NCBI GenBank assembly: GCA_014382585.1
Contig: JACNJL010000064.1
Location: forward strand, 42,537-106,536
Reading direction: 5' to 3'
Length of the DNA stretch: 64,000 nt
DNA from: Limisphaerales bacterium
GTDB taxonomy: Bacteria > Verrucomicrobiota > Verrucomicrobiia > Limisphaerales > UBA1100
Both the position numbers and the translations under genes were made by a program. Under the pieces are notes generated by a model. It saw only the letters and a list, made by a program, of their open reading frames with translations. It was not told the DNA's origin and made no database searches. This document shows positions 42,844 to 50,670 of this stretch, in pieces; position 1 is the first letter of the stretch, and every line of letters begins with the position of its first letter.

Positions 42844-43945
42844 ACCCATCCGCTACCTCCCGCGACAATTTCTCCAACCGCCGTGCCGCATCCGTTTCGG
42901 CCTCGGCGGTTGTGGTGAAATCGGTCAATGCGCGGCACTCATCTAAATAATCCGCAAGGGCAGGGCGATCTTCCACTTGCCCCGCCAAGCCGAGGCATCG
43001 GCAACCATTGGCCCGCGCGCGCTTTGCCAGTTCGCCCACGCCTTTGCCCATCACCGATTGCCGATCCATCGCGCCCTCGCCGGTGATCACTACATCCGCC
43101 GCGCGCAGCAAAGTCTCCAACCCAACCGCCTCCGCAAAAATTTCAAACCCCGACCGAATCGTCGCGCCCGCAAAACAATGCAACCCAAACCCTAACCCGC
43201 CCGCCGCTCCCGCGCCCGGCAAGCCCGCCGCATCCTCCCCCGTCTGCGATTCCCAAACCGCCGCCAACCGCCCCAACGCCGCCTCGGCTTTGGGAATGTC
43301 TTCCTTTCGCAAACCTTTTTGCGGTCCGAAAATTTGTGTACACCCAGTCGGCCCGAGCAATGGATTTTGCACATCCACGGCCACGATTGATTCTCCGGTG
43401 AATTTAGATTTGGGCGGATGAATTTTTTTGAGGTTCACCAAATCAATCCAACCGAGAATGGGCCTGCCTTGATCATCTTCAAACCCCCATCCCAATTCCC
43501 GCGCCATCCCAAATCCGCCGTCGTTCGTGGCGCTCCCCCCAATTCCGATAATGTGCTGCCGACAACCGGTAAACTGTTCGTTGCGCAACACAATCCCAAG
43601 CCCGCACGAATTCAGATTAATTGGCCGCCGTTTCTCAGCCGCCAACATCGTTAAACCAATGATATTGGCTGATTCAACAATTGCCGTGCCCGATTCACGA
43701 ACCACCCAACACGGCGCGACCGTCGGCGCGTGATCCGCATCTTCTGTTTCGATCGAAAGCGAACCCGCTCCAGTCGCCTCCGCCATCAATTCCCCAAACC
43801 CATCGCCTCCATCGCTGATGGGCAGTTGCGTGAGTGTGTCTTCCGGCCGCGCTGACTTCCATCCGATTGCGATTGCCTTCGCGGCCTGCGTGGCGGTAAG
43901 CGTGCCTTTAAATTTATCAGGTGCGATGAGAATGGAGAGAGTCAA
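42824..43945 (-). CDS. Glycerate 2-kinase (GlxK/GarK family)
   Basis: 373 residues if started at TTG 43945, giving LTLSILIAPDKFKGTLTATQ, the family N terminus. The frame stays open to an ATG at 44029, but those 28 residues come from a dispersed repeat. Landmarks: LPISDGGDGFGELM, GIGGSATNDGGFGMARELGW, GAAGGLGFGLHCF and VITGEGAMDRQSVMGKG. It phosphorylates glycerate to enter lower glycolysis. The last six residues and stop codon lie in the repeat at 42770-42843. The start codon is uncertain. Confidence 0.87.
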   Translation of the reverse strand: MTLSILIAPDKFKGTLTATQAAKAIAIGWKSARPEDTLTQLPISDGGDGFGELMAEATGAGSLSIETEDADHAPTVAPCWVVRESGTAIVESANIIGLTMLAAEKRRPINLNSCGLGIVLRNEQFTGCRQHIIGIGGSATNDGGFGMARELGWGFEDDQGRPILGWIDLVNLKKIHPPKSKFTGESIVAVDVQNPLLGPTGCTQIFGPQKGLRKEDIPKAEAALGRLAAVWESQTGEDAAGLPGAGAAGGLGFGLHCFAGATIRSGFEIFAEAVGLETLLRAADVVITGEGAMDRQSVMGKGVGELAKRARANGCRCLGLAGQVEDRPALADYLDECRALTDFTTTAEAETDAARRLEKLSREVADGFCSPAR

Positions 43946-43964
43946 GGAGGGAGAGTAAACGAGA

Positions 43965-44083
43965 AAGGCCCAATGCCCAAGCTCCAAGGAATGCCCAAGA
44001 CGCAAACCCCAAAATCGACCGGCGGACATTGGTCATTGGAATTTGGGATTTCCTTGGTTATTGGAAGTTGGTCATTGGGCCTT
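43965..44083. repeat. Dispersed intergenic repeat with terminal inverted repeats, copy 3
   Basis: A 119-bp element bounded by AAGGCCCAATG (43965-43975) and its exact reverse complement CATTGGGCCTT (44073-44083). Inside, CCAAGGAA (43984-43991) and TTCCTTGG (44050-44057) form a second pair. Its interior shares phrases with the copies at 12498 and 14191. It has no coding capacity and looks like a small non-autonomous element. It fills the gap between divergent glycerate kinase and glutaredoxin genes. Confidence 0.7.
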
Positions 44084-44133
44084 CATTTTGAGCCTTGAAA
44101 CTTGAGCCTTCCCACCCCATCCTCCTCGCACCT

Positions 44134-44481
44134 ATGGACAAACCAAACATCACTTGTTATCTCAAGCCCAGTTGCGGCTGGAGCGAAGGCGTACGGTCGG
44201 TGCTGCGCAAATACGACCTCACTTGGGACGAAAAAGACGTGGTCAACAATCCCGAGCATCGCGCCGAAATGATCGAGCGCAGCGGCCAAATGCTGCAACC
44301 GTGCGTGGAGGTGAATGGCAATATGCTGGCTGATGTCAGCGGCGACGAAGTGGAAGCATGGCTGCTGGCCAACAACGTCGTCGGCACCACCACCACCGAA
44401 GCCGATGCGCCCACCGATCAGCCGTGTGCCCATGAGATGCCCGGGGCGGGAGCACCCCAGTCGATGCAATTCAAGAATTAG
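44134..44481 (+). CDS. Monothiol glutaredoxin-like protein
   Basis: 115 residues from ATG 44134. ITCYLKPSCGWSEGVRSVL aligns with the glutaredoxin active site; the motif is CGWS, close to the CGFS of monothiol glutaredoxins that carry iron-sulfur clusters with glutathione. LQPCVEVNGNMLADVSGDEV supplies the cis-Pro region and helix 3. A C-terminal extension of about 30 residues has a further Cys and Met residues (QPCAHEMPG). It is followed by a strong terminator, so it is a single-gene unit. Confidence 0.82.
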   Translation: MDKPNITCYLKPSCGWSEGVRSVLRKYDLTWDEKDVVNNPEHRAEMIERSGQMLQPCVEVNGNMLADVSGDEVEAWLLANNVVGTTTTEADAPTDQPCAHEMPGAGAPQSMQFKN

Positions 44482-44500
44482 CACCGGCAATACTTTGCAA

Positions 44501-44527
44501 CGGGCCGGTTCGCCGGCCCGTTTTTTT
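44501..44527 (+). terminator. Intrinsic terminator after the glutaredoxin gene
   Basis: Perfect 8-bp stem CGGGCCGG/CCGGCCCG closed by a stable TTCG tetraloop and followed by seven Ts (44521-44527). It starts 19 bp after the glutaredoxin stop and ends only 5 bp before the panC start codon. Confidence 0.92.
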
Positions 44528-44532
44528 ATCGC

Positions 44533-45366
44533 GTGAAAACCATTAGCAACCCCGCTGCGATGCAACGCCAAGCCCAACGGTGGCAGCGCGATGGCGCGCG
44601 CATTGCCCTTGTGCCCACGATGGGCGCACTGCACGCGGGACACGCAAGCCTCATCCGCCGCGCGCGCAAGGCCGCTGGCAAAAAGGGAATCGTGGTCGTC
44701 AGCATTTACGTGAACCCCACGCAGTTTAACGACTCCAAGGATTTGCACGCCTACCCGCGGCCGATGGCAGTGGATAAAAAAATCTGCCGCGCCGAAGGCG
44801 TGGACGTGGTGTTCGTGCCCAAGTCGCTTTACGAAAGAAACGCCAGCACGATGATTGACGAAACCGCCGTGTCGCTTGGGATGGAAGGCGAAACACGGCC
44901 GGGGCACTTTCGCGGCGTGGGCACGGTGGTGGTTAAGCTCTGCAATTTGGTGCAACCGACCGCTGCCATCTTTGGCGAAAAAGATTGGCAGCAAGCCGCA
45001 CTCATCCGCCGCGTGACGCGCGACCTGAATTTACCCGCGCGCATCATCATGGTTCCCACTGTGCGTGAAGCCGATGGATTGGCGTGCAGTTCGCGCAACG
45101 TGCACTTAAGTAAAATCGAGCGTCAACAAGCCGCAGTGTTGTGGCAAGCGATTGGTTTGGCACGCGCCGCCATTCGCAAAGGAAACTTGCGCGGATTGAA
45201 ACGGCGATTAATACTGTTCATCGAACAACACCCCGCTACGCAAGTGGATTACGTGGAGTTTTTTGATGAAGCAACAATGCATCCCGCGAAGCCCAAAAAA
45301 GGCGTCCGCCTCGCACTGGCCGTGTTCATTGGCAAAACGCGTTTGATTGATAACGCGCGCTTGTAA
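44533..45366 (+). CDS. panC: Pantothenate synthetase
   Basis: Joins pantoate and beta-alanine using ATP. 277 residues. GTG 44533 leaves about 26 residues before VPTMGALHAGHASLI, matching other PanC proteins, so it is kept. Further motifs: VVSIYVNPTQFNDSKDLHAY, LCNLVQPTAAIFGEKDWQQA and the RIIMVPTVREADGLACSSRN stretch. Because the preceding terminator ends 5 bp upstream, the mRNA can hardly start anywhere but at or inside the terminator, so panC is probably leaderless or depends on read-through. nadB follows 19 bp later. Confidence 0.93.
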   Translation: MKTISNPAAMQRQAQRWQRDGARIALVPTMGALHAGHASLIRRARKAAGKKGIVVVSIYVNPTQFNDSKDLHAYPRPMAVDKKICRAEGVDVVFVPKSLYERNASTMIDETAVSLGMEGETRPGHFRGVGTVVVKLCNLVQPTAAIFGEKDWQQAALIRRVTRDLNLPARIIMVPTVREADGLACSSRNVHLSKIERQQAAVLWQAIGLARAAIRKGNLRGLKRRLILFIEQHPATQVDYVEFFDEATMHPAKPKKGVRLALAVFIGKTRLIDNARL

Positions 45367-45385
45367 ACGTGCTGTTGGCAGCACT

Positions 45386-47014
45386 ATGAAAAATTTTGAC
45401 TACATCGTAATCGGCAGCGGCATCGCGGGGTTGACCTTTGCTCTGAAGGTGGCGCCGCACGGGCGGGTGGCGATCATCACCAAAAAAAATCTCACCGAAG
45501 CCAACACGCAATACGCGCAAGGCGGCATCGCGGCGGTCACTAAATCCACAGACACGTTTGATTTGCACATCGCCGACACGCTGCGCGCGGGCGCGGGGCT
45601 TTGCCGGGAGGAAATTGTGCGCGCGGTGGTGGAGGACGGGCCGGAACGCATCGAGGAATTGGTCGCGCTTGGGATGGAATTCACGCGCGGCGAAAGCATT
45701 TCCGCCGATGGCGAGCGGTTTTATTCGTTGGGCAAAGAAGGCGGCCACTCCAAGCGGCGCGTGTTGCACGCGAAAGATGCCACCGGCCGCGAGGTGATGC
45801 GCGCGCTGCTTTCGGCCATCGAGCGTTCGCCAAATGTTTCAGTGTTTGAAGATCATTTTGCGATTGATTTGATCACGACCGGAAAACTGGAAGTGGGTGG
45901 CAAAGATCGCTGCCTCGGCGCGTATGTGCTCAATCGCAATTCCGGCGAAGTGGACACCTTTAGCGCGCCGCACACGCTTTTGGCCACGGGCGGTTGCGGC
46001 AAAGTTTATCTCTACACCACCAACCCCGACATCGCCACGGGCGACGGTGTGGCGATGGCGTATCGCGCAGGTGTGCCGGTTGCCAATATGGAGTTCACGC
46101 AATTCCATCCGACTTGCCTGTTTCATCCGAAAGCAAAATCATTTCTCGTGAGCGAAGCCCTACGCGGCGAGGGCGCGGTGTTGAAGGATTTGGATGGGCG
46201 GGAATTTATGAACGCCGCGCATCCGATGGCCAGCCTCGCCCCGCGCGACATCGTGGCGCGTGCGATTGACAGCGAAATGAAACGGACTGGTGCCGAGCAT
46301 ATGCTGCTGGATATTACGCATAAACCCGCCCCGTTCATCATCGACCGTTTCCCAAACATCTATCGTACGTGCCAAGCCTTCGGCGTGGACATCACCAAAG
46401 ACGGCATCCCCGTGGTGCCCGCCGCGCACTATCAATGCGGCGGCGTGGTCGCCGGAGTCGATGGCCAAACCGAATTGCCCGGACTGCTCGCCGTGGGCGA
46501 AGTGGCCTGCACCGGTTTGCATGGCGCGAATCGGCTTGCCAGTAATTCGTTGCTCGAAGGATTGGTTTGCGCGCATCGCGCGGCAACGGTGGTGACCACT
46601 TCACCGCACCCCCCCACCGAGGCCGCAATTCCTGCGTGGCATTCGGGCGATGCGGCGGATCCGGATGAGCTTGTGGTAGTGTCGCATAACTGGGATGAGA
46701 TTCGGCGGTGCATGTGGGATTATGTGAGCATCGTGCGCACACAAAAACGTCTCAACCGCGCCCGCAAACGCATCGAAAATCTGCGCGAAGAAATCCGGCA
46801 ATATTATTGGGATTTCAAAGTAACCGCCGATTTGCTCGAGCTGCGCAACATCGCGCAAGTGGCGGAGCTCATCATCGCTTGCGCCCTCGAGCGCCCCGAG
46901 AGCCGCGGCTTGCACTACAATCTCGACCGCCCCGGCCAAGACGAAACGTGGGCCCAATGCGACACCGTGCGTCGGCGCCCAATGAATGCCTCCGCGGCAG
47001 CCATCACCGATTGA
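45386..47014 (+). CDS. nadB: L-aspartate oxidase
   Basis: FAD enzyme that oxidises aspartate to iminoaspartate, first step of de novo NAD synthesis. 542 residues from ATG 45386. FAD-binding start FDYIVIGSGIAGLTFALKV; NTQYAQGGIAAV; HTLLATGGCGKVYLYTTNPD; EFTQFHPTCLF; the catalytic Arg region APRDIVARAID; AHYQCGGVVAGVDGQT; and GANRLASNSLLEGLV. The C-terminal helical domain is complete. It follows panC by 19 bp, and tRNA-Val comes 41 bp after it. Confidence 0.94.
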   Translation: MKNFDYIVIGSGIAGLTFALKVAPHGRVAIITKKNLTEANTQYAQGGIAAVTKSTDTFDLHIADTLRAGAGLCREEIVRAVVEDGPERIEELVALGMEFTRGESISADGERFYSLGKEGGHSKRRVLHAKDATGREVMRALLSAIERSPNVSVFEDHFAIDLITTGKLEVGGKDRCLGAYVLNRNSGEVDTFSAPHTLLATGGCGKVYLYTTNPDIATGDGVAMAYRAGVPVANMEFTQFHPTCLFHPKAKSFLVSEALRGEGAVLKDLDGREFMNAAHPMASLAPRDIVARAIDSEMKRTGAEHMLLDITHKPAPFIIDRFPNIYRTCQAFGVDITKDGIPVVPAAHYQCGGVVAGVDGQTELPGLLAVGEVACTGLHGANRLASNSLLEGLVCAHRAATVVTTSPHPPTEAAIPAWHSGDAADPDELVVVSHNWDEIRRCMWDYVSIVRTQKRLNRARKRIENLREEIRQYYWDFKVTADLLELRNIAQVAELIIACALERPESRGLHYNLDRPGQDETWAQCDTVRRRPMNASAAAITD

Positions 47015-47055
47015 GGCTTGAAAATATTTTTGGAAAAGATACCGTTCCCGCCCTT

Positions 47056-47130
47056 GCGCGCTTAGCTCAGTGGTAGAGCACATCGTTCACACCGATGGGG
47101 TCGTAGGTTCAAATCCTGCAGTGCGCACCA
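47056..47130 (+). tRNA. tRNA-Val(CAC)
   Basis: A full cloverleaf. Acceptor GCGCGCT (47056-47062) pairs with AGTGCGC (47120-47126) with one G-U; D stem GCTC/GAGC; anticodon stem CATCG/CGATG (47081-47085 and 47093-47097) around loop TTCACAC, giving anticodon CAC for GUG codons; T arm GTAGG/CCTGC with loop TTCAAAT. Discriminator A and CCA are encoded (47127-47130). Confidence 0.96.
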
Positions 47131-47216
47131 TTTTCTCTTTTTTAACGGGTTAATAACCTGTGCAAACTTCAAAATAACTCTGACTTGGAGTGGGGGCCTT
47201 TTGTGATAGTTTCAAC

Positions 47217-47498
47217 CCGTTGAGCGAATCTTCGGATGAAGCTCGGTCGGTCAGCCGACGAGGTGATGGAACGTTGTTGAGGCCCTTCGGGGAATTGATG
47301 GAATGAAGTCGCCGCCGGAAACCGCCCTTCGGGGAGGTGGAAGGTTTGAGTGCAGCCTTTCGGGGATGTGCGAAGCGATGGTTGATTGCGCCCTGCCAAG
47401 GGCAACGACCTTTGAGAGAGTCCGCAAGGATCCCCTTGAAAAAGGATTGGCAGCCGCCCGGCGAGGGAACTTCGGTTCACTTTCCGGGCGGCTTTTTT
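47217..47498 (+). ncRNA. Candidate structured small RNA of about 280 nt
   Basis: A gene-free stretch after tRNA-Val that folds by eye into a chain of hairpins: GAGC/GCTC (47222-47243) with inner ATC-TTCG-GAT; GTCGG/CCGAC (47246-47259); CCC-TTCG-GGG (47283-47292); a similar ACC..CC-TTCG-GG..GGT (about 47320-47338); GCCCT-GCCA-AGGGC (47389-47402); CCTT-GAAA-AAGG (47433-47444); and the terminator. An extended -10 TGTGATAGT (47202-47210) would start it near 47217. Three loosely repeated units contain CCTTCGGGGA- or CTTTCGGGGA-type hairpins followed by GGA or GAA. It is not RNase P RNA, tmRNA, SRP RNA or 6S RNA by their hallmark motifs. Reading frames on both strands have skewed composition and look spurious. 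Function unknown. Confidence 0.6.
47453..47498 (+). terminator. Intrinsic terminator of the candidate RNA
   Basis: Perfect 9-bp stem GCCGCCCGG (47453-47461) and CCGGGCGGC (47484-47492) enclosing an inner GAAC-TTCG-GTTC hairpin, followed by six Ts. It shows the direction of transcription of the upstream RNA. Confidence 0.85.
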
Positions 47499-47507
47499 GT
47501 TTTGGTA

Positions 47508-47632
47508 GGGACGCGTTGCACGCGTCCCGAGGGCGGTTTCTTCAAAACTGCCGCGGCGCGCTCGGAGAGCACGCTCTAGCGAATTAAACTAAATCAAACC
47601 CAATCTTGGCGTCTTGGTGCCTTGGCGGTTCA
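47508..47632. repeat. Cluster of dispersed repeat fragments
   Basis: Contains a perfect 9-bp inverted repeat GGGACGCGT/ACGCGTCCC (47508-47528) with a 3-nt loop, then a GC-rich segment, and at 47603-47632 the words CTTGGCGTCTTGGTGCCTTGG, which is the reverse-strand form of the GAACCGCCAAG repeat found at 41081 and 42770. No gene is seen. It separates the candidate RNA from the kinase gene. Confidence 0.55.
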
Positions 47633-47655
47633 TATTAACCGTTGATGGAGTCGGG

Positions 47656-49119
47656 TTATTTTCCAGGTTTGGGGGGTTCCACGTGCCATGGGAGGAAAGG
47701 GTGATGTTGGCGGAGGGTTTTGAAGAAGCTTTTATTGGCGAGTTTGGAATATGCCATTTCGGCGATTAATAGGCCGAGGACGATGGAGGCGATGACGAGG
47801 GTTTGTTGTTTTCCGGTGGACTGGGCGCTCCACCAACTGGTGACCGGTTGGGGGAGGTTTTCTTCCAGATAACGCTGAGTTTTTTCGATGGGCTCGGCGA
47901 GGACGGATTCGGATTCGGGCTGGAACTCGGGCGGCACGGGCGGGGGGGCAGTGTTGGGATGGATGAGCTGGCCGAGGGCGGCGGCATCGGCGGGGCGTTG
48001 CGTGGGGTCTTTGGCAAGGCAGGCCATGATGGCGTTGTGGACGTGATCGGGCAGGGAGTTGTCGAGGCCGAGTTGCTCGAAGCGCTGATGCAATGTGGGG
48101 GCGGGGGCTTCCTGGACGAGGTGGACGATGTCGCCATCGTGGAAGGGGGGTTGTGTGGAAAGTAAATCGTACAGCGTGGCACCGAGGGCGTAGAGGTCAT
48201 CGGCGGGCGTGGCGGTTTGGCCCTGCATTTGTTGGGGGCTCATGTAGGCGGCGGTGCCGCTGGCGTCGCCTTCCATGTCATCGCGGGTGGCGGCATCGGC
48301 GGAGTTGGCGGCGATGCCGAAGTCGGCGAGTTTAAGATGGCCCTCGCGGGTGATCATCATGTTGGCGGGCTTGATATCGCGATGGACGATGTGCTGCTGA
48401 TGGGCGTAAGTGAGGGCACCGCACATTTGCAGGGCGAGTGGCGCGAGGTTTTCCCACCGATAAAATCCGCCGGGCTGTTGGGTGCGCATGTCGGCAAGGT
48501 CGGCGCCATCCACAAATTCCATTGCGATGAAGGGCTGCTCGTCGGGGAGTTGCACAAGGTCGTGGATGCGGATGATGTTGGGGTGCGACAGGCGATGGGC
48601 TTTTTGCACTTCGCGCTTGAGATCACCGAGGGCCACGGGGTCTGCGGCGAGCTCGGGGGGGAGGCGTTTGAGAGCGACTTGTTCGTCAAGATGCTGATCG
48701 TGCGCGAGCCATACCACGCCGCGAGCGCCACGGCCGAGTTCGCGTACGAGGGTATAGCGTCCACCGCCAGCGAGGTCATTGGCGTGGTACAGCTCTGGCG
48801 GGCGATCAGTGGTGACTTGGCGTTGAACGGTGAAATAGAGGTCACCCATTTGCACCGCCTGATTTTCGGTCAAGGGCATGCGCCCGCGCACGGCCACGCC
48901 GTTGATGTATGTGCCGGAAGTGCTGCCGTGGTCTTCGATTTCCTGTGTCGTTTCGGTGAGGTGCAGGGTGGCGTGGATGCGCGATAGGAATTGGCTTTCC
49001 ACGCGCACGCCGGCGGAGGGTTCGCGCCCGACCACATGCGTGCCGGGGCCGAGGGAATATTCGGCAACCTGCTCGCCGTTTTGGCGTTGGACGAGGATTC
49101 TGGCAGATCGGGTGCTCAT
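47656..49119 (-). CDS. FHA-domain serine/threonine protein kinase with C-terminal membrane anchor
   Basis: 487 residues. An N-terminal FHA domain (about 20-95: VVGREPSAGVRV, SRIHATLHL, GSTSGTYINGV) reads phosphothreonine. The kinase domain (about 120-385) has the Gly loop LGRGARGVVW, VALKRL (ATP Lys), EFVDGADLADM, HRDIKPANMMI (catalytic loop), LADFGIA and GTAAYMSPQQM, so it should be active. A Pro-rich linker leads to one membrane helix (about 447-465, TLVIASIVLGLLIAEMAY) and a short tail. Hanks-type architecture with the FHA at the front is unusual. It is divergent from an FHA-FHA-GAF gene across 28 bp, and the two probably form a signalling pair. Confidence 0.92.
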   Translation of the reverse strand: MSTRSARILVQRQNGEQVAEYSLGPGTHVVGREPSAGVRVESQFLSRIHATLHLTETTQEIEDHGSTSGTYINGVAVRGRMPLTENQAVQMGDLYFTVQRQVTTDRPPELYHANDLAGGGRYTLVRELGRGARGVVWLAHDQHLDEQVALKRLPPELAADPVALGDLKREVQKAHRLSHPNIIRIHDLVQLPDEQPFIAMEFVDGADLADMRTQQPGGFYRWENLAPLALQMCGALTYAHQQHIVHRDIKPANMMITREGHLKLADFGIAANSADAATRDDMEGDASGTAAYMSPQQMQGQTATPADDLYALGATLYDLLSTQPPFHDGDIVHLVQEAPAPTLHQRFEQLGLDNSLPDHVHNAIMACLAKDPTQRPADAAALGQLIHPNTAPPPVPPEFQPESESVLAEPIEKTQRYLEENLPQPVTSWWSAQSTGKQQTLVIASIVLGLLIAEMAYSKLANKSFFKTLRQHHPFLPWHVEPPKPGK

Positions 49120-49147
49120 ACAAACGGCGGGATGGTATCAAAGGCAA

Positions 49148-50656
49148 ATGAATTTGCCGAGCGTGGGATTGACTCGGAGGGCAGCAGTTCGCCAAGCTGT
49201 GGGGGTGCTGCGATTTGAAATTACGCAACTCGGCAAAACGCGCGAGGTGAAGTTGGAGGGCGATGATCTTGTGATTGGTCGCCGCAACGAGCGTACCGCA
49301 GTGGGGGTGGATCTTACGCCGGATGATCTCGTGAGCCGCGTTCATGCGCGCGTTTGGCGTGAGGCGGGGGAGGTGCGCATTGAAGACATGGGCAGCCGCG
49401 GCGGAACATTTGTGAATGGCAAAAAGCTGGAGCACGCCCAAGTGCTGCGCCCGGGCGAATTGGTGTTGCTCGGTGAAACACAGCTTACGCTCAAAGGAAC
49501 GCTGCCCGATCGCCGGAAGCAAAATGCCCCAAGCGGCACTCGCAATCCAAAACGCAAACGCGGGCTCAAGCCGCGTCCCCAACCTTCTGCGCCAAATGAG
49601 CCCGAACCGTTGCCCGCCAACGCCAAGGTGGGGCTGCATCTTGAGTTAACCTTTGATGGCAAAATCTGGTTGGACGTGTTTGACCGCGATGAAATTTTCA
49701 TTGGCCGTAAACATCCCGAGGCGGATATTAGTCTCGATCTCAGCGCAGATTTGCTGGTGAGCCGCACCCACGCGCGCATTTGGCAAACGCGCAGCATTTG
49801 CTGGGTGGAAGATCTCGGCAGCACCCACGGCACTTTGGTAAACGGCGTGGCGATCGACGGCGCGTGTGTGGTAAACACCAACGACAAAGTGCAGATCGGT
49901 TCCACTCTGATGCGCGTGTGGCACGTGGCTCAAACAGACCTGACCCAAAGTGAAGCCCCCGCCGAGATTTCGGAAGAAGTGCCCCGCACTGAATGCGAGC
50001 CCGTGCGCCCTGAGAGTGGGTTTCCTGAACTGGATTCTTATCCTGTATTTAAAGAGGAAGACTATCGTTATTATTCGCCCGGCGAGCGCACTGCTGAGGA
50101 GGTGGATGCAGTGATGAAAAGCCGAAAGAGCCCGATGGGCCGCATCCGCACTACGCATACCTGCGCGCAGGGTGAGCCGTTTTCTGAAGGGGAAGAAACT
50201 TCCCCGCTGATGGATTTTTTACCGGAATTGCCTGCGCAATTGGATGCGTTTGGGGACGCGGATGGGTTGTCCGAATGGCTGGTGAAACGATTGCCCGACT
50301 GGCTGCCCGGCGTGAAACGTGCCGCGGTGTTTGCTATCCATCACGACACTGGCCGGATACGGGTGCGGGCCCATGTGCCTTCGCTGAATCCGGTGATGAG
50401 CGACACGCTTGCGCATCGCGTGCTGGAAGGGCGCACCGGTTACGCTTGGGTGCAGGTGAGTAAAAAAGAATCAATTCGGCGGCTTTCAACTCATGCCGGT
50501 TTATATGTGCCACTCGTTTGTGCCGGGCAGGAGCTGGGCGTTTTGTGCGTAGAAAATACGGAATCTGAGGCGGAATTCAGCGTGGCGGATCTCCAGGCAT
50601 TGATGGCAATTGGCCAACTGACCGCGCTGGCTTTGGGGAGTCGCCCGGGCTCTTGA
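49148..50656 (+). CDS. FHA-FHA-GAF signalling protein
   Basis: 502 residues from ATG 49148; GTG 49199 is an alternative. First FHA (about 20-105: LVIGRRNERTAV, LVSRVHARVW, GSRGGTFVNGKKL), a basic Pro-rich linker, second FHA (about 165-255: IFIGRKHPEADISLDL, LVSRTHARIW, GSTHGTLVNGV), an acidic linker and a C-terminal GAF-like domain (about 375-500: KRAAVFAIHHDTGRIRVRAH, GLYVPLVCAGQELGVLCVEN). No output domain or kinase is present. It probably binds phosphorylated partners, such as the divergent kinase, and senses a ligand through GAF. Confidence 0.88.
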   Translation: MNLPSVGLTRRAAVRQAVGVLRFEITQLGKTREVKLEGDDLVIGRRNERTAVGVDLTPDDLVSRVHARVWREAGEVRIEDMGSRGGTFVNGKKLEHAQVLRPGELVLLGETQLTLKGTLPDRRKQNAPSGTRNPKRKRGLKPRPQPSAPNEPEPLPANAKVGLHLELTFDGKIWLDVFDRDEIFIGRKHPEADISLDLSADLLVSRTHARIWQTRSICWVEDLGSTHGTLVNGVAIDGACVVNTNDKVQIGSTLMRVWHVAQTDLTQSEAPAEISEEVPRTECEPVRPESGFPELDSYPVFKEEDYRYYSPGERTAEEVDAVMKSRKSPMGRIRTTHTCAQGEPFSEGEETSPLMDFLPELPAQLDAFGDADGLSEWLVKRLPDWLPGVKRAAVFAIHHDTGRIRVRAHVPSLNPVMSDTLAHRVLEGRTGYAWVQVSKKESIRRLSTHAGLYVPLVCAGQELGVLCVENTESEAEFSVADLQALMAIGQLTALALGSRPGS

Positions 50657-50670
50657 CTGCACGTGAGTGG

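Noticed and set aside
47169..47480. Open reading frames of 80-103 codons on both strands over the candidate RNA
   Set aside because: They have odd composition, no ribosome-binding site or leaderless promoter, and follow the hairpins; better explained as chance frames over a structured RNA.
47217..47498. RNase P RNA, tmRNA, SRP RNA or 6S RNA
   Set aside because: The hallmark motifs (GAGGAAAGTCCGGGC, the alanyl tRNA-like end with tag frame, the GGAAG..AGCAGCC tetraloop region, the single long bulged rod) are absent.
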